From Akkermansiaceae bacterium (GTDB lineage Bacteria > Verrucomicrobiota > Verrucomicrobiia > Verrucomicrobiales > Akkermansiaceae), in contig JACMMB010000321.1 in NCBI GenBank assembly GCA_014379305.1, positions 1-5,154 of the forward strand: a stretch of DNA of 5,154 bases, written 5' to 3'. Below, one piece after another: positions 1 through 5,154 of the stretch (position 1 is the stretch's first letter; each line of letters begins with the position of its first letter). Position numbers and translations under genes: made by a program. The notes beneath the pieces were generated by a model. That model was given only the letters and a program-made list of their open reading frames with translations. It was not told the DNA's origin and searched no databases.

Positions 1-788
1 CAAAATTGGTGGTCAAAATTCTCTCCGGTGCGACCCAATCGGAAGAGTCAATTGGCATCGCAAACTGGTCTTCAGCTATGGGCAGCACCCTTTTTCTCAA
101 TCGTTGGCTCTTATCGGTCGAAGGTAGCGGCACATTCCGCTTCAGCAACCGACCTGACTCGTCAGGGAATACCGCGATCGGGACGGCTTCAAATGACCTG
201 CTTATCGGACTTGGCGGAGACGACGTTCTCAGCGGTGGCGCTGGAGCGGATCTTATTGCCGGTGGCACGGGGAATGACACCCTTGAAGGCAACGATGGAG
301 CGGATCTTTTCGTCGGAGGGACGGGAAATGATACTCTATCGGGCGGAGATGGAAATGACCGCTATTTCATCAACCTTGCCGGAGGCGCCGATGTGGTCAT
401 CGAACCGGTGAGCCAATCCACTGGTGAAGACAATGAGCTTGTCTTTGGCGTGGGTATATTGCCGGGGTCGTTGGTGGTTTCCCGTGTGGGCAATGACCTT
501 CTGATCGCATACGGCACCGGTTCCGATAGTGTCAGGATCCAAGCTTGGTTCGCGACCAATGACCGGTCCTCTGCCTTGGAGGCAATCGTATTTGCCAATG
601 GCGCCGTATGGTCGCGCCAGTTTGTGGAAAGCCGGATCGGGGCGGGTGGTTCTAACGGCGAGCCCTTTGTTGTCGATTTCATTCCCATCGATGTGGTCAA
701 CGAGGCGATTGGAAATTCACCTGCGGCAGTGCCGGTGTTTGAGATATTAACTCCCCTCGAAGCCATCCTCCCTGCACTCGCCAACTAG
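1..788 (+). CDS. RTX-type calcium-binding repeat protein, C-terminal part (5' end outside window)
   Basis: The frame is open from the left edge (first full codon at 3) to the TAG at 786-788. The TTG at 6 has no visible ribosome binding site and an in-frame Lys codon before it, so I read this as the tail of a longer gene. Counting from that TTG, residues 1-57 match nothing I know. Residues 67-120 are six in-register nonapeptides of the GGxGxDxLx type (for example SGGAGADLI, AGGTGNDTL, VGGTGNDTL), and 58-66 look like a decayed seventh. This is the haemolysin-type Ca2+-binding parallel beta-roll, which folds when Ca2+ is met outside the cell. Residues about 147-205 resemble the haemolysin-type calcium-binding-related domain that often follows RTX rolls (VSRVGNDLLIAYGTGSDSV, then WFA and FANGAVWS). 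The last 55 residues have no Lys, His or Cys and are rich in Ala, Val, Ile, Leu and Pro, which is compatible with a type I secretion signal but does not prove one. The activity (enzyme, adhesin or S-layer-like) would be set by the missing N-terminus. Confident as an RTX protein, unsure of function. Confidence 0.88.
   Translation, partial: KLVVKILSGATQSEESIGIANWSSAMGSTLFLNRWLLSVEGSGTFRFSNRPDSSGNTAIGTASNDLLIGLGGDDVLSGGAGADLIAGGTGNDTLEGNDGADLFVGGTGNDTLSGGDGNDRYFINLAGGADVVIEPVSQSTGEDNELVFGVGILPGSLVVSRVGNDLLIAYGTGSDSVRIQAWFATNDRSSALEAIVFANGAVWSRQFVESRIGAGGSNGEPFVVDFIPIDVVNEAIGNSPAAVPVFEILTPLEAILPALAN
204..365 (+). repeat. Six tandem RTX nonapeptide units (27-bp periodicity)
   Basis: Six consecutive 27-bp units encode IGLGGDDVL, SGGAGADLI, AGGTGNDTL, EGNDGADLF, VGGTGNDTL and SGGDGNDRY. 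The Gly-Asp/Asn turn residues and the aliphatic or aromatic positions stay in register throughout, as expected for a Ca2+-binding beta-roll. A weaker unit, IGTASNDLL, lies directly upstream (177-203). The units differ by many synonymous changes, so the array is old and not a recent DNA-level duplication. Confidence 0.9.
444..620 (+). other. Haemolysin-type calcium-binding-related domain within the RTX protein
   Basis: About 60 codons downstream of the nonapeptides encode a beta-rich segment. Its pattern is GxxxxSLVVSRxGNDLLI, then a DSVRIQAWF strand and a closing IVFANGAVWS. That order (xLxxSRxGNDLxI / DSVxxxxWF / IxFxDGxxW) is typical of the HCBP-related domain found next to RTX rolls. Its exact biochemical role is not established. 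The call rests on motif recognition, not on a profile search. Confidence 0.75.
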
Positions 789-795
789 AACTATG
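783..795 (+). other. RTX stop / RHS start junction, 4-nt gap
   Basis: The TAG ending the RTX gene (786-788) is separated from the ATG of the next gene (793-795) by only four bases. No purine-rich Shine-Dalgarno sequence is visible in the 20 bases before the ATG. There is no room for a terminator and promoter in the gap, so co-transcription is very likely. Translational coupling by ribosomes finishing the first gene is a reasonable inference given the weak leader. The downstream frame has an upstream stop at 748-750, and this ATG is the first ATG after it. The start is further supported by the signal peptide that follows at once. Confidence 0.65.
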
Positions 796-867
796 AAAAT
801 TCCGCCTGGGTTGGCTTCAGCAATTGTTTCTGCGCTCGTAATGCAATCCGGGCAGGTGGCACGTGCC
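793..867 (+). other. Sec signal peptide of the RHS/YD protein
   Basis: The first 25 residues have a basic Lys2, a stretch from Leu7 to Met17 made mostly of Ala, Leu, Ile, Val and Ser, and a polar end with an Ala-Arg-Ala cleavage motif before His26. There is no lipobox cysteine and no twin arginine. This predicts export across the inner membrane by the general secretory route, unlike the RTX neighbour, whose family normally uses type I secretion. The route across the outer membrane is not visible. Confidence 0.75.
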
Positions 868-3800
868 CATTCCACCGGTTCTGGCGGTGCCTATGACGAT
901 CATGGGATCACCGATCTCAGCGAAATGCTGAATCACACCGGCTATTTCAACTATATCGCGCAACGGGAACCCAATGATTCCGGACGGATGATGTCCCAGG
1001 GTGACAATATCGTGCTCATCAATGAGGCGGCGCCCAACCAAATTCCAACTGCATCGTTTGCCTACTTCACGTTGGTAAATCCCCATTCGTTCGAGGGCGG
1101 TTCGCTTTCTTCGTTCGATTTTGTCGATATGTTGATTTCTCCTTCAGGAGTTTCCTATCACGACAACTCGTTGGAGCAATATTTGTCGGGTTTCACGGTC
1201 AACCCCTTTATTCATGGGTTTTCGGGTGTGGTGGACATCTTGTGGACGCGTAACGGAATGATTGTTCACAAGAATCATGCCTCGTGGAATTTTGAAAAGA
1301 AGCCTTGCGAACCCTGCGGGGCAGCGGGTTGCAGACTTTCGGCGGAACTCAACTCAATCCATCTGAAAATTCCTCTTGGTGATTTCGCCTTTGGCAAAGA
1401 ATCGAGCGAACTCACTTTCGACAGCGAGGTGTTGGCAAACCCCGGGCCTTCAGCGCTCAAATTCGTAGGTAGAACCGGCGCCGATGCTTCGACAGTCAAT
1501 CGTGCAAGTGGAGTTATCACATCCGTGATGACTGGAAATTCGATTGCGTCGGTCACAGCGGCACCGTCCGCCGGAGATGCCAATCGATTTGAAATCCAGT
1601 TCACTTACATCGATGACCCGCGGACGGATCCAGTGGATGCTGTCTATCGGAAAGTCTCAGTCGAAAAGATCGGCGAGGTTGTATGGGTGACGGAGCTTGG
1701 GAATGGTGCTTCGAGAACCTACGCCTATGCCAATCCGGCGGCCGGCATATGGACCATGGAGGAATCCGGCTTGAGACAGACCTCCAAGGAAGAAATCCAT
1801 TCGGATGATCCCAAAGCGAGGATCACCCGGCGTCGGACAGAAGAAAAAGGAGCTGACGACCAGTGGAAAACGATCGCTCTGGAGGAAATTCATGAGCACA
1901 AGTTTCATTGGGGTTGGGAGCTTGTGCGTTCGATTTTGGATCCTGACGGAACAAGCCTGGAGACGCGCCACGATTATTACGACTATGATGAAGCGGCTTC
2001 ATCGAACCCAAGTTTGGCTTCCATGGGAAAGCTGAAGCAGGAGGTTTTTCCCAGCGGTTTGATCCGACAATACGAATACTTTTCCAATGATCCTTATCTT
2101 CCGGGCTATAGCCAAGTCGATGTGATCAAGGAAGCCTTTGGGGCGTCCCTCGCCAAGGAAACCCGCATCCACAAAAAATACCTGGCTGGCACTTTCACCA
2201 GCCTTGAAGAGGTGTGGGTCGCGGGATTCATCATTTCAAAAAAGGAAGTCATCGGGACCGCTGGTTCACGAATTGAAAAGGTCTATCCATCAGCGGCCGG
2301 GCAGCCGCTGGTGACGACATCAACGGACAGCAACGGCGCCATGGAAACCACCTATCCGGATGGCTCAGTCCGGAAGGTGATCAGTTCGGTTTCCAGTGGG
2401 CTCCTTACGGAAACGGTTTTCGAGGGTATGAAAAATCCCAACACCGGACATTTCCTCCTCAACGGAACGGAATCCATTCGCGTGTTGACCCCGTCAGGTG
2501 ATGTGCAACGAACTGTCTTGTATCGGATTCACAGCGGGGTTTCCTACCGGGTGGAGGAACGAATCACGGTGGCAAAAGACCCCATGGGTCGGCCCGAGCG
2601 CGTGAACGTTTTCGCGGGCAACAAACAGAGCCCCGTCTATTTGGAATCTTTCAGCTACTCCTGCTGCGGACTCGCACAAGAGACCGGCCGGGATGGCATC
2701 GCGAGTTATCATTACTATGATGGATTGGGCCGCCGTTGGAAAACCCATCGGAATGGCATTTCCGAGGAGAAAACCTGGGATGGTTTGGTCACTCACTTCC
2801 ATCGTTTTGCCGAGGGGCTGCCCTCTGCTGTTCCAGGGGCCCTTCCGGAAAATGAAGTATCGGAAACGGTCCGGGATCTAACAGGTGTCGAGGTTCTTCA
2901 TCTGGACAGGTCACCCAAGGATGGCAGCTTGATTTCCTCCGCCACGCAGACAATCCATTGCCCTGAACCTGGCATTGGGAAACGGGTGGTATATGTCGGA
3001 CCCGCTACCTCCGATGATCAGGGAGTCGCGGCAACGCTCATTGAGGAATATTTCCCGGACGGCAGGCTGCGGGAACGGAGGGGTTCTTTGGTTGCGGGTC
3101 AACGCATGGCCTACGCGGTGAATGCCACGGGAGTGATGGAAACCTCTTCAATAATTTCATCCACAGGTGCTTCCTTCGAGAGTCGGACAACGCAAAAGGA
3201 CTGGGCCGGCCGTGACATCGCAATCACTTTTGCAGGCGACAAAAATGGAGACGGCCACCCAGACAGCGCCATTTTCTTCTACGATGGAACCGGCCGTGTC
3301 ATCAAGGCAGTGGACCCTGATAGTGTTACCCGCATGTATTCTCATTCCGTCGGGACGGGAGTGGAAATCGCCGCGATTGATCGCAATGGCAACGGCTTGA
3401 TTGATTTCACGGTGGATGAAATTTCCATCCATCGCGAGGGAGTGGGTTTGAACGCAAGCGGTGATGTCGTGCAATGGACGGAAGAAGCCTGTCGATCGTC
3501 GGACGCTCAGGGAGCCAGTGCGGAAGTCAGGCGCTCGCGTGGCGAAACCACTGTTGATGGCTTGAACGCGGAGTCCTTTGTGTATGGCGGCGCCGAAACC
3601 GCTGCCAGCAAGTGGGCTCGCCGGGAAATTGCGCCGGGTCAGTGGGAAATCACCAACACCACAGCCGACGGGACTTCAACGATCGAACGCTTCGATGGCG
3701 GCCTTCTTGTCGGACAAACCGGTTTGTCATCGGACGGAACCCAGCTCTTTCAGCGGAGCTATTCGTATGATTTAATGCAGCGACCCGTTCAGATCACGGA

Positions 3801-5154
3801 TTCGCGGGGGCCTGCCACCACTTGCCAATACGTCTCCCCATACGTGGATTTGGTTTCAATGGTCAACGTCGGTGGCAGGGTCTCAATCTTTTCCTATGAC
3901 GAGCGCGGACGGACGATTCTCAACGATGAACCGGACTCTTTGGATAATGATGGAGCCGTGGTATCGAACGCCCGCATCACCCACTACTGGCCGGACGGCA
4001 ATGTCCGTGAGCAACTGGGCTCCCCGGGATATCGAACCAGCTATACCTATGATGCGGCCCATCGGGTGGAGACGCTGACTACCTATGGCTCGCATCCCTC
4101 GATGACGCGATGGGAATACGATTCCGACCGCGGATGGCTTGTCGCGAAGCGATACAAAAGTCCCTCGCCGGGCCAGGGAAATGGCGAGAGCTTTGCCTAC
4201 ACCGGGGGCGGCCGATTAAAGACCAAATCGTTGGCCCGTGGTGTGGATATTCACTATTCGTATGATCCGGCGGGCAATCAGGTCGGAATCGATTATAGCG
4301 ATGGCACCCATCCGGTGATTTTCAGCGAAATCGACCAGCGCGGTCGGCCGCACCGGATCATCGATGCTTCGGGCGGGAGAAACCTGGGTTATGACGGTTG
4401 GGGTGAACTTGCCAGCGAGGCTTATCAAAGCGGTGTGTTTTCAAGTGCCTGGAGCGCATCGCGCACCCGTGACTTCATCGGCCGATTGGCCAGCCTCCGC
4501 GTGTTTCAAGGGGGAAGTGGTCTTCCATTGCATGAAATTTCGTACGGCTATGATGCAGCTGGCCGCGTCACTTCGGTTGCCAGCGGCGGCAAGTCCGCCT
4601 CATATCATTACGATTCGCTGCACCAGAACGTTTCGCAGATCGGCCTCGCCGAGAATTCGATCCCTGTTCTCGTTGCGACGCTCCAGTACGACAATCTATT
4701 GCGCTTGCAGAGAATTTCCTATCATAACGGCAAAACCTCAGGCCCCTTCAAACTGCATTCGGATGATCGCGTTCACCGCGACGGATTTGGCAATATCGAA
4801 AAGGTCGATTCCAAAGATGGGACACACCAGATCTATCGATACAACGCCGCGGGGGAGTTGGCATCGGCCCGCTGCCAGGCAGAAGGCGCTGCTGTGCTCG
4901 CGGGACAAAGTTTTGACTGGGCCTATGATGGTGTCGGAAACCGGTTGGGCAGTGGTCGGGGAGGTGATGAGCAAGGACATGGCCTGAGGGAAACCTCATA
5001 TCTTGCGGATCCTTCCCACCAGTATGCGACGATCCTTAATCCTGGGGCGGCGGATGTCATCGGCTTGGCTGCGCAAAGTGAGGCTGTCACCGTCTTCGGC
5101 GAGACTGCATTGCAGCAAGGGAACTTTTTCCATCATGAGGTATCCGCAAGCAAC
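793..5154 (+). CDS. Exported RHS/YD-repeat protein, 1454 codons visible, 3' end outside window
   Basis: I translated this frame line by line. There is no stop from ATG 793 to the last base. Residues 1-25 form a Sec signal peptide (Lys2, hydrophobic core, ARA|HS cleavage). Residues 26-170 are an unrecognised N-terminal domain. Residues 172-227 begin the conserved part with CEPCGAAGC and NSIHLKIPLG. A Cys-Cys motif (624-625) leads into the first clear YD unit, YDGLGRR (642). EF-hand-like loops lie at 816-827 and 863-874. Dense YD units follow with Tyr at 992, 1035, 1086, 1109, 1157, 1200, 1253, 1273, 1299, 1350 (YNAAGEL) and 1378 (YDGVGNR). Residues 1403-1454 are a post-array linker. RHS/YD proteins build a spiral beta-sheet shell that can enclose a C-terminal toxin; others act in surface adhesion or carbohydrate binding. 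The RHS core motif and variable tip are not in view, so toxin activity is unproven. The overall style resembles Verrucomicrobiota RHS proteins. The gene follows the RTX gene by 4 bp. Confidence 0.93.
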   Translation, partial: MKIPPGLASAIVSALVMQSGQVARAHSTGSGGAYDDHGITDLSEMLNHTGYFNYIAQREPNDSGRMMSQGDNIVLINEAAPNQIPTASFAYFTLVNPHSFEGGSLSSFDFVDMLISPSGVSYHDNSLEQYLSGFTVNPFIHGFSGVVDILWTRNGMIVHKNHASWNFEKKPCEPCGAAGCRLSAELNSIHLKIPLGDFAFGKESSELTFDSEVLANPGPSALKFVGRTGADASTVNRASGVITSVMTGNSIASVTAAPSAGDANRFEIQFTYIDDPRTDPVDAVYRKVSVEKIGEVVWVTELGNGASRTYAYANPAAGIWTMEESGLRQTSKEEIHSDDPKARITRRRTEEKGADDQWKTIALEEIHEHKFHWGWELVRSILDPDGTSLETRHDYYDYDEAASSNPSLASMGKLKQEVFPSGLIRQYEYFSNDPYLPGYSQVDVIKEAFGASLAKETRIHKKYLAGTFTSLEEVWVAGFIISKKEVIGTAGSRIEKVYPSAAGQPLVTTSTDSNGAMETTYPDGSVRKVISSVSSGLLTETVFEGMKNPNTGHFLLNGTESIRVLTPSGDVQRTVLYRIHSGVSYRVEERITVAKDPMGRPERVNVFAGNKQSPVYLESFSYSCCGLAQETGRDGIASYHYYDGLGRRWKTHRNGISEEKTWDGLVTHFHRFAEGLPSAVPGALPENEVSETVRDLTGVEVLHLDRSPKDGSLISSATQTIHCPEPGIGKRVVYVGPATSDDQGVAATLIEEYFPDGRLRERRGSLVAGQRMAYAVNATGVMETSSIISSTGASFESRTTQKDWAGRDIAITFAGDKNGDGHPDSAIFFYDGTGRVIKAVDPDSVTRMYSHSVGTGVEIAAIDRNGNGLIDFTVDEISIHREGVGLNASGDVVQWTEEACRSSDAQGASAEVRRSRGETTVDGLNAESFVYGGAETAASKWARREIAPGQWEITNTTADGTSTIERFDGGLLVGQTGLSSDGTQLFQRSYSYDLMQRPVQITDSRGPATTCQYVSPYVDLVSMVNVGGRVSIFSYDERGRTILNDEPDSLDNDGAVVSNARITHYWPDGNVREQLGSPGYRTSYTYDAAHRVETLTTYGSHPSMTRWEYDSDRGWLVAKRYKSPSPGQGNGESFAYTGGGRLKTKSLARGVDIHYSYDPAGNQVGIDYSDGTHPVIFSEIDQRGRPHRIIDASGGRNLGYDGWGELASEAYQSGVFSSAWSASRTRDFIGRLASLRVFQGGSGLPLHEISYGYDAAGRVTSVASGGKSASYHYDSLHQNVSQIGLAENSIPVLVATLQYDNLLRLQRISYHNGKTSGPFKLHSDDRVHRDGFGNIEKVDSKDGTHQIYRYNAAGELASARCQAEGAAVLAGQSFDWAYDGVGNRLGSGRGGDEQGHGLRETSYLADPSHQYATILNPGAADVIGLAAQSEAVTVFGETALQQGNFFHHEVSASN
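868..1302 (+). other. Unrecognised N-terminal domain of the RHS/YD protein
   Basis: Residues 26-170 contain none of the motifs seen in the rest of the protein. The segment opens with a Gly/Ser/His-rich stretch (HSTGSGGAYDDHG). It continues with alternating hydrophobic strands and several aromatic-rich turns (GYFNYIA, FAYFTLVNPHSF, FIHGFSGVVDILWTRNG). The pattern suggests a compact beta-sandwich-like module, possibly for binding or anchoring, but that is inference only. It ends just before the CxxC motif that opens the conserved part. Confidence 0.5.
1306..1473 (+). other. Conserved entry block of the YD protein (CxxC-x4-C and NSIHLKIPLG)
   Basis: Residues 172-227 carry Cys172, Cys175 and Cys180 in CEPCGAAGC. 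These are followed by NSIHLKIPLG and a short strand-rich stretch ending KFVGR. From memory, giant RHS proteins of Verrucomicrobiota and Planctomycetota begin their shared region with a similar Cys-rich segment and an SV(H/D)xxxxLG strand. In the periplasm or outside the cell the cysteines could form a disulfide or bind a metal; the sequence does not decide which. Confidence 0.55.
2662..2757 (+). other. SCCGL motif plus first clear YD unit
   Basis: The adjacent cysteines at residues 624-625 sit in YSCCGLAQETGRDGIASY. They are followed directly by YHYYDGLGRRWKTHRNG, a canonical YD unit (YDxxGRxxxxxxxxG). I recall a CCGL-x-DG-YD junction as a repeated hallmark of a subgroup of bacterial RHS proteins, chiefly Verrucomicrobiota and Planctomycetota. 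It marks the middle of the shell-forming region and is the main basis for the taxonomic guess. Confidence 0.6.
3238..3414 (+). other. Pair of EF-hand-like Asp/Asn loops within the YD protein
   Basis: Residues 816-827 (DKNGDGHPDSAI) and 863-874 (DRNGNGLIDFTV) both place Asp or Asn at loop positions 1, 3, 5 and 9, with Gly at 6, as in calcium loops of EF-hands, dockerins and thrombospondin type 3 repeats. Position 12 lacks the usual Glu, although Asp875-Glu876 follow the second loop directly. The loops start 47 residues apart, with a YD unit (YDGTGRV at 830) between them. Calcium binding is plausible but unproven. Confidence 0.55.
3766..4962 (+). repeat. Dense YD (tyrosine-aspartate) repeat array
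   Basis: About 400 codons carry recurrent YDxxGRxxxxxx motifs with intervening short strands. The units begin at residues 992 (YDLMQRP), 1035 (YDERGRT), 1086 (YDAAHRV), 1109 (YDSDRGW), 1157 (YDPAGNQ), 1200 (YDGWGEL), 1253 (YDAAGRV), 1273 (YDSLHQN), 1299 (YDNLLRL), 1350 (YNAAGEL) and 1378 (YDGVGNR). The spacing of 20 to 50 residues is irregular and the DNA is diverged, so this is a protein-level repeat, not a simple DNA tandem array. In solved RHS/Tc-toxin relatives such units stack into the wall of a hollow cage. Confidence 0.88.
4999..5154 (+). other. Post-array linker domain before the RHS core, truncated by window end
   Basis: Residues 1403-1454 break from the YD pattern. They run as HQYATILNPGAADVIGLAA, then VTVFGETALQQGNFFHHEV. 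I recall a comparable NQYxxxxxPGxxDVxGxA / VTVNGxxAxRxGEYFxxEV segment between the last YD unit and the RHS-associated core domain in Verrucomicrobiota-type proteins, where it looks like a small beta-sandwich. The reading frame is still open at the last base, so the core and any variable tip lie downstream. Confidence 0.55.

Noticed and set aside
6..8. TTG at position 6 as a genuine start of the RTX gene
   Set aside because: Only five bases precede it, so no ribosome binding site can be assessed, and the frame is open to the edge. RTX proteins are usually much longer, so a 5'-truncated gene is more likely.
177..365. Recent DNA tandem duplication or CRISPR-like array
   Set aside because: The 27-bp periodicity is in frame and conserved only at protein level, with many synonymous differences between units. 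There are no identical repeats separated by unique spacers.
28..411. 127-codon + strand ORF overlapping the start of the RTX region
   Set aside because: It is in a different frame from the RTX nonapeptides and shows no domain. Its length reflects the repeat-biased composition of the real frame.
362..784. 140-codon antisense ORF opposite the RTX gene
   Set aside because: It lies antisense to a well-supported RTX/HCBP coding region, its translation has no recognisable domain, and I see no promoter or ribosome binding site supporting it.
1657..1971. Antisense ORF of 104 codons as an antisense gene
   Set aside because: It overlaps the continuous YD-protein frame on the other strand and has no recognisable motif. 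Similar shadow frames occur all along the gene.
4364..4987. 207-codon + strand ORF overlapping the YD gene in another frame
   Set aside because: The frame lies fully inside the YD array. Its translation is Arg/Ser/Ala-rich with no motif, and the overlapped frame carries clear YD repeats. It is a shadow frame.

Overview
The window lies inside a run of large, rightward-transcribed genes for exported repeat proteins. Two coding regions fill it, and both run off an edge. The first (left edge to 788) is the C-terminal end of an RTX-type calcium-binding protein. It has six tandem GGxGxDxLx nonapeptides, then a haemolysin-type calcium-binding-related domain and an acidic, lysine-free tail. The second starts at ATG 793, four bases after the first gene's stop. 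It stays open without a stop for 1454 codons to the last base, so about 85% of the window is one gene. It encodes a Sec-signal-bearing RHS/YD-repeat protein that is cut off just where the conserved RHS core and variable C-terminal tip would be expected.

Layout: 1-788, RTX protein C-terminus (partial); 789-792, intergenic gap; 793-867, signal peptide; 868-1302, N-terminal domain I do not recognise; 1306-1473, cysteine-marked block that opens the conserved part; about 1474-3700, diverged repeat region with a Cys-Cys motif followed by a first clear YD unit (about 2660-2760) and two EF-hand-like Asp/Asn loops (3238-3273, 3379-3414); about 3766-4962, dense YD-repeat array; 4999-5154, post-array linker domain, interrupted by the window end. 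I see no RNA gene, transposase, CRISPR array, terminator or convincing promoter.

Organism: moderately GC-rich, Gram-negative-type coding DNA. The YSCCGL..TxxDG..SYxYYDGLGRR block, the CxxC...C + NSIHLxIPLG block and the VDV(I)G-A-VTVFG-Q-FFxxEV linker resemble, from memory, the giant RHS proteins of Verrucomicrobiota and some Planctomycetota. I favour Verrucomicrobiota, but this is recognition without a database search.

How they may work together (inference): the very short spacing suggests co-transcription and perhaps translational coupling of an RTX-type secreted or surface protein with a Sec-exported YD-repeat shell protein. YD/RHS proteins of known structure form a hollow beta-cage around a C-terminal toxin or effector. 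Whether this one carries a toxin and immunity gene can only be seen downstream of the window.
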